The position numbers and the translations under genes were made by a program. Under the pieces are notes generated by a model. It was not told where the DNA came from. It worked only from the letters and a program-made list of their open reading frames with translations, and ran no database searches. A DNA stretch of 64,000 nucleotides from Geothermobacter hydrogeniphilus. Its GTDB lineage: Bacteria > Desulfobacterota > Desulfuromonadia > Desulfuromonadales > Geothermobacteraceae. Below, piece by piece: positions 34,312 to 42,617 of the stretch (within the stretch, counting starts at the first letter, position 1; each line of letters opens with the position of its first letter). The DNA lies in contig NZ_NAAD01000002.1 of the NCBI RefSeq assembly GCF_002093115.1, positions 124,001 through 188,000 of the forward strand, read 5' to 3'.

Positions 34312-35816
34312 GCCACCTCCTCGCCGCTCATCATCAACCCGATCGCCTCGCGCGTCGTCCGCCGCGGATCGACACAGCCGACCACCCGGCCGCGGAACAT
34401 GACGGCAATGCGATCGCAGATTTTCAGCAGTTCGTCCAGATCCTCGGAAATCAGCAGGGTGCTCATCCCCCGCGCCGCGCCATCCGCCATAACCTTGTGA
34501 ACATACTCGGCGCTGCCGATGTCGAGTCCGCGGGTCGGATAAAGAGCGACCAGCACCGCCGGATTCTCGGAAAGTTCGCGGGCGATGATCACCTTCTGGA
34601 TATTGCCGCCGGAGAGATAGCGTACCGGGGCTCCGTCCGGACCGGCCTTGATGGCGAACTGCGCGATCTTCTCGCGGGCATTGCGGCGTATCGCCGCCCG
34701 GTCCTGAAAAATCCAGCGCCTGAATCCGGGCTGTTTGAAGCTCTTCAGAATCAGGTTGTCGTCGACACTCAGATCGGGAGCGATGCCGATACTCTTGCGA
34801 TCTTCGGGGATGTGGGCGATGCCGGCGATGTAGGAACTGCGGGCGCTGCTGTGGGTGATATCCTCCCCGGCAGCGAGAATCATCCCTGAAGCCGCTTTCT
34901 TCAATCCGGTCAGGACTTCAGCGAGAGCTTTCTGGCCGTTGCCGGCCACCCCGGCGATCCCGAGGATCTCGCCCTTTCTGAGTTCCAGGCTGCAACTGTC
35001 AAGATCGGCCAGACCCCGGTCGTTGCGAACCGAGAGGTCACGGATATCGAGGACCACGTCGTCCCCGACCCGGCTTTGTTTCTGCCATTGCGGCACCTGG
35101 TCGTCGCCGATCATCAACCCCGCCAGCCTGGCCTGGTCAAAATCACCGCGGACCAGGGTGGTCAGGCTGCGGCCTTTCTTCAAGACCGTCACCCGGTCGG
35201 AGATCTCCATCACCTCGCGCATCTTGTGGGAGATGAAGATCACGCTTTTGCCCTGCTCCCGGAGCCGGGTCAGAACCGCGAACAGCCGCTCGCTCTCCTG
35301 CGGGGTCAGTACCGCCGTCGGCTCGTCGAGGATCAACAGCCGGCAGTCGCGCATCAGCAGCTTGATCAGTTCGATCCATTGCTGGGCGCCGATGGAAAGC
35401 TTCCAGACAGGACTGTCAAGATCGAGGCCGAGGTCGAATTCATCGATCACCTGCTGGATGCGTGCCCGGAACCGGCGCCGGGAAAAGAAACCCGGCACCC
35501 CGTCAAGAGCCAGGAGAATATTCTCGAACACACTGTGGGCCGGAACCAGCATGAAATGCTGGTGGACCATGCCGATGCCGCAGGCCAGCGAAGCGCGCGG
35601 ACTGGCAAAGCGCACCTCGCGGCCGGCAAACAGCATCCGCCCGCGATCGGGCCGGTAAAGCCCGGTGAGGATGTTCATCAGGGTGCTCTTGCCGGCGCCG
35701 TTCTCTCCCAGCAGGGTATGGATCTCCCCCGGCGCGACCGAAAAGGAGACGCTGTCGAGCGCCACCACCCCGGGGAAGGTCTTGCGGATATGTTCGATCT
35801 GCAGCAGGTCGGGCAT
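34308..35816 (-). CDS. ABC importer ATPase with two nucleotide-binding domains (502 aa)
   Basis: Sugar/nucleoside-type fused ATPase. The N-terminal domain has Walker A GENGAGKS, signature LSIGAQQ (degenerate), and Walker B LLILDEPT. The C-terminal domain has a degenerate Walker A (GVAGNGQK), LSGGNIQK and PTRGLDIG, typical of this family in which the second half is less active. The ATG at 35816 starts at homology; upstream in-frame codons extend into the 184-bp repeat and are not family-like. No strong Shine-Dalgarno is seen. Confidence 0.88.
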   Translation of the reverse strand: MPDLLQIEHIRKTFPGVVALDSVSFSVAPGEIHTLLGENGAGKSTLMNILTGLYRPDRGRMLFAGREVRFASPRASLACGIGMVHQHFMLVPAHSVFENILLALDGVPGFFSRRRFRARIQQVIDEFDLGLDLDSPVWKLSIGAQQWIELIKLLMRDCRLLILDEPTAVLTPQESERLFAVLTRLREQGKSVIFISHKMREVMEISDRVTVLKKGRSLTTLVRGDFDQARLAGLMIGDDQVPQWQKQSRVGDDVVLDIRDLSVRNDRGLADLDSCSLELRKGEILGIAGVAGNGQKALAEVLTGLKKAASGMILAAGEDITHSSARSSYIAGIAHIPEDRKSIGIAPDLSVDDNLILKSFKQPGFRRWIFQDRAAIRRNAREKIAQFAIKAGPDGAPVRYLSGGNIQKVIIARELSENPAVLVALYPTRGLDIGSAEYVHKVMADGAARGMSTLLISEDLDELLKICDRIAVMFRGRVVGCVDPRRTTREAIGLMMSGEEVA

Positions 35817-35850
35817 GTTTACCGTAATGAATGACAGGGGAACCCCCCGG

Positions 35851-36034
35851 GCCGCCAAGTGCGCCAAGAAGGTCAAAAATACATTATTAACGCAGAGGCG
35901 GAGAGGGGCTGAGATGGAGAGAAAATCTTTTGGAGTTAAAACCAAAAACAGCCTTTTGTTTTCTCTGCGTTCTCTCCCTCTCCGCGACTCTCCGTTGAAA
36001 AAGGTTTTCTTAGCGCTCCTGGCGTCTTGGCGGC
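35851..36034. repeat. 184-bp repeat with GCCGCCAAG ends
   Basis: Starts GCCGCCAAGTGCGCCAAGAA and ends TCTTGGCGGC, with the middle containing GAGAGAAAATCTTTT and then TTTTCTCTGCGT. A related unit occupies 54081-54246 in the same orientation. The ends can pair to a hairpin. Both copies lie between ABC-transporter genes. No gene is seen in 35817-36050 apart from the repeat. Confidence 0.8.
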
Positions 36035-36050
36035 AAAAATGCCAGGCAGG

Positions 36051-37175
36051 TTATTTCGGGATCGTTCCCTGGACCCCGGCAACAAAATAATTCATCCCCA
36101 GCAGATCAGCGTCGGCGATGACGGCCCCCGCCGCCACCACCTCCTTGCCGTCCTGGTCGCTGATCGGCCCGGCAAACGGTTTCAGGGTACCGGCAACGAT
36201 CGCGGCGGTCTTCTCCTTGACCAGGGCCTTGACGTCGGCCGGAACCTTGTCACTCAGCGGCGCCAGGCGCACCAGGTCCTTGTCCATCCCCCACCAGATC
36301 TGCCGCGATTTCCAGGTGCCGTCCTTCACCTCAGCGGCAACCTTGGTGTAAAGCGCGCCCCAGTTCCAGACCGGCGCGGTCAGAAAAGAGTTCGGGGCGA
36401 ACTTGCGCATGTCGGAGTTGTAGCCGATGACATAGGCGCCGCGGGCCTCGGCGGCCTGCAGGGTGGCCGGAGCATCCTGGTGCATGGTCAGCACATCGGC
36501 GCCGACATCAAGCAGGCTGTCGGCGGCATCCCGCTCGACGCCGGGATCAAACCAGGTCTGGGTCCAGACCACCTTCACCACGGCCTTGGGATTGACACTG
36601 CGCACGCCGAGAGCGAAGGCGTTGATACCGCGGATCACCTCGGGAATCGGGAAGGCACCGACATAACCGATGACATTCGACTTGGTCATCTTGCCGGCGA
36701 TGATGCCGGAGAGGTAGCGCGGCTGATACATGCGACCGAAATAGGTGCCGACATTGTCAGCGGTCTTGTAACCCGAACAGTGCATGAAAACCGTATCGGG
36801 ATGCTTCTTCGCCACCTCCAGGGTTGCATCCATGAAACCGAAACTGGTGGTGAAGACCAGGTTGCAGCCCTTGTTCACCAGGCCGGTAATGGCCCGCGTA
36901 GCCTCAGCCCCTTCATGGACCGATTCGAGGAAGATTGAAGGTTCGACGAAGGGAAGCTTTTCCATCGCCTTCCTGCCCTGGTCGTGGGCATAGGTCCAGC
37001 CGCCGTCGCCGACCGGGCCGACATAGACAAAACCGGCCTTGACCTGCTTTTCCGCCGCCTGCGGCGCGGGTTTCTCAGCCGTCTTCGTCGAAGCGGCCTC
37101 TTCCTGCTTGTTGCAGCCGGTCAGGGCCAGGGCGAGAAAAACGATACAGAACGCGAAACGGGTCGTAACTTTCAT
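36051..37175 (-). CDS. BMP-type substrate-binding lipoprotein of ABC importer (374 aa)
   Basis: PnrA/BmpA (Med) family binding protein. Lipobox LALTGC near residue 17-22 predicts a lipid anchor. The basic membrane protein fold is seen: VYVGPVGDGGWTYAHDQGR near 50-68, VFTTSFGFMDA near 110, and TMHQDAP near 235, residues that contact a nucleoside in PnrA. The ATG at 37175 has a Shine-Dalgarno-like AAAGG upstream, while a GTG at 37184 would be too close to it. Together with the ATPase and permeases it forms a nucleoside- or purine-type importer. Confidence 0.88.
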   Translation of the reverse strand: MKVTTRFAFCIVFLALALTGCNKQEEAASTKTAEKPAPQAAEKQVKAGFVYVGPVGDGGWTYAHDQGRKAMEKLPFVEPSIFLESVHEGAEATRAITGLVNKGCNLVFTTSFGFMDATLEVAKKHPDTVFMHCSGYKTADNVGTYFGRMYQPRYLSGIIAGKMTKSNVIGYVGAFPIPEVIRGINAFALGVRSVNPKAVVKVVWTQTWFDPGVERDAADSLLDVGADVLTMHQDAPATLQAAEARGAYVIGYNSDMRKFAPNSFLTAPVWNWGALYTKVAAEVKDGTWKSRQIWWGMDKDLVRLAPLSDKVPADVKALVKEKTAAIVAGTLKPFAGPISDQDGKEVVAAGAVIADADLLGMNYFVAGVQGTIPK

Positions 37176-37219
37176 TCCATGCACCTTTCGTTTGGTGATA
37201 GTAAATTCAGGGAAACTTC

Positions 37220-37248
37220 CTTGTAATTGAGTCGGGCTTCGGTGTCAA
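37220..37248 (-). promoter_or_regulatory. Candidate sigma-70 promoter of the importer operon
   Basis: On the minus strand TTGACA (37248-37243) and TACAAG (37225-37220) are separated by 17 nt. It lies about 45 bp upstream of the BMP gene start at 37175 and could drive the whole importer operon. Confidence 0.55.
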
Positions 37249-37351
37249 GTTTCGAGACCGGAGAAACTGGCGACCGTGGAGACATTCAGCGGTTGATTTT
37301 TCCCCCGTTTTGGCCGAGGATTTGTCGAAATCCATCCATGGTGAGCGTCCG

Positions 37352-37843
37352 ATGAACTTTCGCAATGCCGAACAACATGACTGGCCGACCATCCTCGCGA
37401 TTTACAACCAGGCGGTCGAAGAATCCTTCTGTACCGCCGATACCGAGCCGGCGACCCTGGACAGTCGACGGGGCTGGCTCGAACAGCACAGCGCCGGCCG
37501 CTACCCGATCCTGCTCGCCGAAGAGAACGGAACCATCCTCGGCTGGTGCAGCCTCAGCCCCTACCGCCCGGGACGCAGGGCCCTGGCCGGCGTTGCCGAA
37601 GTCAGCTACTACCTCGACCGGCAGGCCCGCGGCCGGGGGCTGGCCGGGCAATTGCTCAAGCAGGCGATCCACACGGCCCGGCAGCAGAATTTCCACACCC
37701 TGATTGCCATCCTGATGGACGTCAACCGGCCGAGCCGCAGACTGCTGGAAAAATTCCATTTCGAACGTTGGGGGCACCTGCCGGACGTGGCCTGCTTTCC
37801 CGAGGGATGTTGCGGTCAGTACCTCTACGGCTTGAAAATCTGA
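37352..37843 (+). CDS. GNAT-family N-acetyltransferase (163 aa)
   Basis: GNAT fold, with the acetyl-CoA binding segment RQARGRGLAGQLL near residues 90-102 and a downstream motif NRPSRRLLEKFHF near 127-139. It resembles phosphinothricin acetyltransferase-like enzymes (YNQAVEESFCT near 18-28). The acceptor amine is unknown. The gene starts at ATG 37352, with a short out-of-frame ATG at 37338 whose stop overlaps it. It stands alone, divergent from the BMP importer. Confidence 0.83.
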   Translation: MNFRNAEQHDWPTILAIYNQAVEESFCTADTEPATLDSRRGWLEQHSAGRYPILLAEENGTILGWCSLSPYRPGRRALAGVAEVSYYLDRQARGRGLAGQLLKQAIHTARQQNFHTLIAILMDVNRPSRRLLEKFHFERWGHLPDVACFPEGCCGQYLYGLKI

Positions 37844-37915
37844 AACTTCAGCGCTGCGTCCCCCCAAAGACCGGAGACCTGCTACACTTGAAGCGATGAT
37901 TCCAAGGAGGCCCGC

Positions 37916-38293
37916 ATGCCCCGCACCCCCCGCGGCACCCCGGAACGCCGCAACTCCGGGCGAGACCCCAATCTCCACGTCCTGCGCGCCGCCGGGCTGC
38001 TTGGCTGGCTCTGCCTGCTCGCCGGGCTGCTGGTGCTGGCTGCCGCCAAGCCGGAAACCCAGGGTTATTTCGATCGGGTCAATGATATCCAGCGCCGACT
38101 TTACTGGAAACGTGACCTGCTCCATTATGCTCTCAATTTCTTCATCGCCGGCTTCGGCTTCAGCATCGCCGGGCTGATCTTCAATGCCACCCGCCTGAAA
38201 CGCCAGGGGGATTTCATCTACATCTCCGTCATCCTGCTCGGTATCGCCAGCCTGGCAGCCATCGTCGGCTACCTGCTCGCCTTTACCGGCTGA
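37916..38293 (+). CDS. Three-helix membrane protein, unknown family (125 aa)
   Basis: A basic N-terminus (about 1-20, RTPRGTPERR) precedes three hydrophobic segments (about 24-45, 68-88 and 101-122). No catalytic motif is visible and no family is recognised. AAGGAG lies before the ATG. It is the first of a three-gene run with the small membrane protein at 38369 and the stress protein at 38623, with gaps of 75 and 5 bp. Confidence 0.6.
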   Translation: MPRTPRGTPERRNSGRDPNLHVLRAAGLLGWLCLLAGLLVLAAAKPETQGYFDRVNDIQRRLYWKRDLLHYALNFFIAGFGFSIAGLIFNATRLKRQGDFIYISVILLGIASLAAIVGYLLAFTG

Positions 38294-38368
38294 TTCTGTT
38301 ACCATCCGCAAGAATTCTTTTATCCGCGGAACGGACACATCCTGTCCCGACCTCTGCAGGCGCACCCG

Positions 38369-38617
38369 ATGAATTTATACGCACTGACCGAACAATTCAC
38401 CCTGCTCTGGCAAAACAATCCCTACGTGATCTACGCCGCGGCGGCGGGTCTGCTGTTGCTGGCGATATTCAAACGCAAAACCTTTTTCCGATTGCTGGCC
38501 TTCCTGCTCTTCATCGGCGGTGTCTACCTGGTCGTCAGTCAATTGGGAAAAAGCCTGGACACCGGCATCAGGAATACTGAAGAAATGACCACCAAAACCC
38601 AGAAAGCACTGGAGTAA
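38369..38617 (+). CDS. Two-helix small membrane protein (82 aa)
   Basis: Two hydrophobic segments (about 18-35 and 42-58) and a charged C-terminal tail rich in Thr and Glu. No family recognised. Its stop lies 5 bp before the universal stress protein gene, which suggests they share one mRNA; a role as a membrane partner of the stress protein is inference only. Confidence 0.6.
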   Translation: MNLYALTEQFTLLWQNNPYVIYAAAAGLLLLAIFKRKTFFRLLAFLLFIGGVYLVVSQLGKSLDTGIRNTEEMTTKTQKALE

Positions 38618-38622
38618 TCCCG

Positions 38623-39453
38623 ATGAACCGCCCCCTGCTGCACGTTTTCCGCAACACGCCCTTCGGTCGCGAAACCCTGCTGCAATCGGCCTATACCTGC
38701 CGCCGCATGCAGCGTCCGCTCGATATCTACCTGCCGAAGGATAAAAAATTCCTCTTCTATTTCGACAACGAGGTGGTGCAGGTCGACCTCGACCGTTCCT
38801 ACCTGCACCAGCCGGAAACGGCACAAGAGAATGCCGAAGCGATGCTGCAGCTGGGGCCGACGCTGACAACCCGTTTTTTCCAGGCGGAGAAATATACCGC
38901 CACCGGCCTGCCCGACCTGTCGCCCGGATACGGCATGATGACCTGTCCGCGATCGATGAGCGACCAGACCAGCCGCATCGGTCTCGGCTTCATCGGCTCG
39001 AAGGTGCGGCGCATCCTGCAGACCGCCCCCTTTCCGATCCTCATCCCCTCCCCGGTCTACAAGCCCTGGACACGCCTGGCGGTCCTCTACGGCGGTTCCG
39101 ACGCTGCCGCCGGGGCGCTGCGACTGGCACTGAAGATTCAGCAACGCTGCAACGTGGAACTGAGAATTTTCAGCCTGGGAGATCGGAAAGAGCTTTCAGC
39201 TCACCTGGAACAGCAGGGGCTGGCGGATAAAATTCAACGGGAGAACTGGCACGTTTTTTCGTCCGGGCGGATCGGCGATCATCTCAACCAGGTTCCACAC
39301 GACGCGCTGGTGGTGCTCGGCGCCTACGGCCATGGACCGATCAAGGCCCTGTTCGGCAGTACCATGGAGACGATTCAGGCCGGTCTGCCGAACAACCTGC
39401 TGGTGACCGGTCCGAAATTCAACGCATTGACGACTCAGGATGCTGCCGACTGA
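38623..39453 (+). CDS. Universal stress protein family member (276 aa)
   Basis: Resembles UspA-type proteins with two Usp folds. The second half shows VLYGGSDAAAGALRLAL near 152-168 and VVLGAYGHGPIKALFGSTMETI near 233-254, the GxxGxG-type nucleotide-binding segment. The first half (HVFRNTPFGRETLLQSAYT) is more diverged. Such proteins bind ATP and respond to stress; the partner is not known. It is convergent with the small secreted protein gene 15 bp downstream. Confidence 0.78.
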   Translation: MNRPLLHVFRNTPFGRETLLQSAYTCRRMQRPLDIYLPKDKKFLFYFDNEVVQVDLDRSYLHQPETAQENAEAMLQLGPTLTTRFFQAEKYTATGLPDLSPGYGMMTCPRSMSDQTSRIGLGFIGSKVRRILQTAPFPILIPSPVYKPWTRLAVLYGGSDAAAGALRLALKIQQRCNVELRIFSLGDRKELSAHLEQQGLADKIQRENWHVFSSGRIGDHLNQVPHDALVVLGAYGHGPIKALFGSTMETIQAGLPNNLLVTGPKFNALTTQDAAD

Positions 39454-39468
39454 TTCCGCATGCCCGGC

Positions 39469-39810
39469 TCACTGCGCCGGCTTTTCCTCTCCATCCGCGG
39501 CAGCCTCAGCGCGATAGGCGAGAAAAGAACCGCAGCGTTTGAGCCGGAACAACCAGACCTTGTCGGCAGGATTCCGCTCGGCTTCGAGTTTCTCCACCAG
39601 TGAGCGGACGGTACTGGCCGCCGCCGGGATCTCTTCATCTGGCAGCGTAGCGCAACGGGCGCAGAGCGCCAGGGCGGTTTCAATCTCGGGCGACATCTCA
39701 ACCGCCGTCCCCTTTGCCGGCAGCAGCAGGACGAGCATCACACCCCATCCCGAGACCCATAACATCGATCTCCGCACTACTCTCAACAGATCTCTCCCCG
39801 ATCTCATCAT
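39469..39810 (-). CDS. Small secreted protein coupled to the cytochrome operon (113 aa)
   Basis: A signal-like hydrophobic segment (about 15-33) precedes a short mature domain with two Cys close together (CARC near 49-52). There is no CxxCH heme motif. The ATG at 39810 overlaps the stop of the preceding cytochrome gene (ATGA), so translation is probably coupled. A role in assembly or partner binding for the cytochromes is possible but inferred from context only. Confidence 0.6.
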   Translation of the reverse strand: MMRSGRDLLRVVRRSMLWVSGWGVMLVLLLPAKGTAVEMSPEIETALALCARCATLPDEEIPAAASTVRSLVEKLEAERNPADKVWLFRLKRCGSFLAYRAEAAADGEEKPAQ

Positions 39811-40568
39811 CGCTGCCTGATCCCCGGATGACAGAGTTCGCATTCATCCAGCGGAAATGCGACATCCAGGTGACAGACTCCGCAGAATTTACCCTCCAGG
39901 ATGTAACGCATCTCGAAATGTTTGGTGGTTTTCTTCTTGATATTGAAAATATCCGGATGACAATTGGCACAGTCCAGCCAGGGGACATGGGTGGCATGGT
40001 CGAAAATCGCCGGGGTCACCATCGACCAGTTGGCTTTCAACTCCAGGCGTTTGTTGAAATCCAGCGGTTTTTCCTCCGGACGATAGATGCTGTACTTCGG
40101 CGTGATCAATCCCTTCTGCAGCGCCCGGGTCCAGTTGATGCCGTTGCCGAAACCGGTCGGCGGCAACGTCCGCTGCAGTTTGAGAAACGACTGCTTGTCG
40201 ATTTCCGCCTTGCCGGTATGACAGCGGGCGCAATTTTCATCGGTAGGACCGAAAGCGACCACCCCGTCGTGACAGGTACCGCAGTACATCCCCTCGCGAT
40301 TGGCCTGCTCGGTGATCTCGGTGCGGTTGACCTTGAAATCGAAACCAAGTTCGAAATGACAGACACGGCAGGTATACCGCGTCCGGTGGGTCCAGTGAGA
40401 GAAAAAGACCGGCTTCTGCCCGGCTTTGGTGGAAACCCGGTCGATCACCAGATCCCCGTAACGATGCTGCGGAGGGGGAACCGGAAGCTTGAAGATACTC
40501 CCCTCAACCAGTCCCGCCAGCAGCAGTCCCGCCAGCAGCGCCAACAACAGCCTCCTGGCGCGCATCAT
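39807..40568 (-). CDS. Hexaheme c7-type cytochrome (253 aa), second in tandem
   Basis: Signal or anchor segment (about 5-23) then six CxxCH motifs: CRVCH, CGTCH, CARCH in the first half and CANCH, CGVCH, CELCH in the second. This is the two-times-triheme (c7-type) layout with paired histidines (SHWTHR, DHATH). Expected location is the periplasm or outer surface, working in electron transfer. The ATG at 40568 overlaps the stop of the upstream paralog by one base (TGATG). It is coupled to the small secreted protein at 39469. Confidence 0.92.
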   Translation of the reverse strand: MMRARRLLLALLAGLLLAGLVEGSIFKLPVPPPQHRYGDLVIDRVSTKAGQKPVFFSHWTHRTRYTCRVCHFELGFDFKVNRTEITEQANREGMYCGTCHDGVVAFGPTDENCARCHTGKAEIDKQSFLKLQRTLPPTGFGNGINWTRALQKGLITPKYSIYRPEEKPLDFNKRLELKANWSMVTPAIFDHATHVPWLDCANCHPDIFNIKKKTTKHFEMRYILEGKFCGVCHLDVAFPLDECELCHPGIRQR

Positions 40569-41356
40569 CAAAAGACCGGTCGACTGTGGCAGCGCTGACA
40601 GTCGATGTTGGGAAAGGCAACCTTGTCATGGCAGACACCGCAGAACCGGCCGTCGAAAATATCCTGCATGCTGTAGGGCTTGGCCCCCTTGCGGATCGGG
40701 AAAATCTCCGGATGGCAGGTCTCGCAACCGTTCCAGACGGCATGCTTGCGGTGTGAGAAGATGATGTCCGGCATCTTGTCTTCCTTGGCCGACAGGTCGA
40801 TATCTTCCGGGTCCTGGATTTTGGCGTGGTGAACCGAATAGCCCTCGCGATAATCAACCAGCTTCAGTAAACCCTCTTCTTCGGCCTTGAGCCAGTCGAT
40901 GCCGTTACCGAAGCGTTCACGCGGCATGGTACGCCGAAAACTGTTGAAATCATTTTTGAATTTAACATTCTTACCGACCGAATGACAGCGTTCGCACTGA
41001 TCCTGCTTAACACCGTCGGTGCCGGTTGTAACGGCCGCGAAGGCCAGTTTACCGTCATGGCAGGCGCCGCAGTAAAGACCTGCCCGGTTGTCGGCCTCGG
41101 TGATCCCGGTAGCGCCGGCCTGCATGGCGAAGCCGAGATCGACATGACAGAGACGACAGGTGAATTTCGACCGATGCAGCCAGTGTGGAAAGGCCACCGC
41201 GGCCTGTCCCTTGGCAGTCGAGCCGTTGTCGATCACCACTCGGCCGAACTCGCTCAACTTGGGACGTTTCTTCTTCACCCCGAAGGTTTCCGCGCCGGCA
41301 ACCGAAAATCCGGCCGCCACCAGCAACAGCACCACTCCCGTAACAAGTTTCTTCAC
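40568..41356 (-). CDS. Hexaheme c7-type cytochrome (262 aa), first in tandem
   Basis: A GTG start at 41356 follows a GGGGCGG Shine-Dalgarno-like site. A signal peptide (about 1-22, ending AGA) precedes six CxxCH motifs: CRLCH, CGACH, CERCH, CETCH, CGVCH and CQRCH. Paired His in FPHWLHRSK and FSHRKH fit bis-His heme ligation. It is a paralog of the next gene with the same domain order, so the pair probably arose by duplication. Periplasmic electron carrier by family. Confidence 0.93.
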   Translation of the reverse strand: MKKLVTGVVLLLVAAGFSVAGAETFGVKKKRPKLSEFGRVVIDNGSTAKGQAAVAFPHWLHRSKFTCRLCHVDLGFAMQAGATGITEADNRAGLYCGACHDGKLAFAAVTTGTDGVKQDQCERCHSVGKNVKFKNDFNSFRRTMPRERFGNGIDWLKAEEEGLLKLVDYREGYSVHHAKIQDPEDIDLSAKEDKMPDIIFSHRKHAVWNGCETCHPEIFPIRKGAKPYSMQDIFDGRFCGVCHDKVAFPNIDCQRCHSRPVF

Positions 41357-41396
41357 AGCCGCCCCTTTTGCCAGAACCGGTTGATTCAGGCGTCAT

Positions 41397-41558
41397 CCTG
41401 AATCAGTGAGTTCCTGTTGGATGGAGAGTGCAAGTGCTTGGCCTGAATGAGGTTTCCAAAAATCTGAAGCGCACCCATAGGTTCGCTGGTGATTTTTGGG
41501 AAGCTCAGGCAGAGCAATGACTTGGGCTATCCGCCGACAAGGGACTCACTGATTCAGG
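41397..41558 (+). repeat. 162-bp palindromic repeat, copy C
   Basis: Ends CCTGAATCAGTGA and TCACTGATTCAGG as in copies A and B. A short inverted mate (TTGATTCAGG, 41381-41390) lies 6 bp to its left, like the A/B junction. It sits upstream of the cytochrome operon and downstream of the SIMPL gene. No gene is seen in 41357-41659 besides the repeat. Confidence 0.9.
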
Positions 41559-41659
41559 GTTATACAGCACTGGATCTGAAACTACGGTAATTCATGAAAC
41601 AATTAAACCCTAATCGTGTTTTATTTTCAATGATATTTCTCTAAAACTCCCAAAAGACT

Positions 41660-42415
41660 TTATTGACCTGAACGAACCGCTCCCGCCCCGGGAAGCAGTG
41701 CGAACGTCAGCGTGACCGCAGCCCGTACCTGCAGATCATCCGGGGCGATAATCGGAGGTGCCGCCTCGGCTGACATGCTTCTGACCATGGCGGCACCGGG
41801 CAAAGGACGGACCGGTGGCCCGTCCTGCGAGCCGATCGCCAGTTGCCTGATCGCGCCAAGTCGCATCCCCGCCGCCGCCGCGGCGTTCCCGGCATCCTCC
41901 CGACCATGGGCCACCGCCTCGGCGATCGCCTGCTGCCGATACTTGCGAGGATCGGACAGACCGAAGCTCAACTGGCCGATCTCATCGGCACCGGCCTGGC
42001 GGGCCGCTTCGATCAGGGCACCGATCAGTGACAACCTGGCAGTTTTGATATTGAGACTGTTGTGGACAGTGTAACCGACAATTTCGGGGCGCCAGTCGCG
42101 GGGCGCGCTGCGCGGTCGGGATGACCAGCGCGGCTGCAACCGGAACAGCCCGGTACTGTACTCCCCCTTGTTGAGTCCGGCACGGATCAGGGCTTTTTCA
42201 ACCTGCCGCATGGCACGGCTGTTTTGCTCCAGCGCCGCGCCGGCGCCACGATCTTCACTGACAACCCCGACACTGAACCGCACCTGGTCGGCAGCAACCT
42301 GCAGCAACGCATCGCCCCGCACCACCAGCTCCGCGCGCTGCGGAGCGTCAGGGCTGTCAACAGCCCAGCAGGTCAACGGGACCGATACCATCAGCAAAAT
42401 CAGCAGTTTTTTCAT
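41660..42415 (-). CDS. SIMPL-domain (DUF541) secreted protein (251 aa)
   Basis: Signal peptide (about 1-18, TCWA) then a DUF541/SIMPL region with RAELVVRGDALLQVAADQVRF, here noted by VRGDALLQV and VSEDR, and a C-terminal SLNIK...TARLSLIG segment. The family lies in the periplasm or outer envelope with no known enzymatic activity; some members are linked to oxidative-stress or envelope responses. No neighbour on the same strand is nearby. Confidence 0.82.
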   Translation of the reverse strand: MKKLLILLMVSVPLTCWAVDSPDAPQRAELVVRGDALLQVAADQVRFSVGVVSEDRGAGAALEQNSRAMRQVEKALIRAGLNKGEYSTGLFRLQPRWSSRPRSAPRDWRPEIVGYTVHNSLNIKTARLSLIGALIEAARQAGADEIGQLSFGLSDPRKYRQQAIAEAVAHGREDAGNAAAAAGMRLGAIRQLAIGSQDGPPVRPLPGAAMVRSMSAEAAPPIIAPDDLQVRAAVTLTFALLPGAGAVRSGQ

Positions 42416-42617
42416 CTTTGTCTCCTTTCTGCCTGAATCAGCATATCACCTGACCCGGCAAGTTCAGCACCGCCCGGCATTGCCCCTCGATTAACGACGC
42501 TTGACTATGGTTATTATGTCTGCTCCACGCCCGGCCACAGAGGGCAATCATCACTTCGGCCCCATTGGATAAAATATTGTTTGTTTTTTCTTGCCCGAAC
42601 AAAATAACCGGGGCACC

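Noticed and set aside
37338-37355. Five-codon upstream frame overlapping the GNAT start
   Set aside because: Too short to support; could be chance, with no ribosome site.
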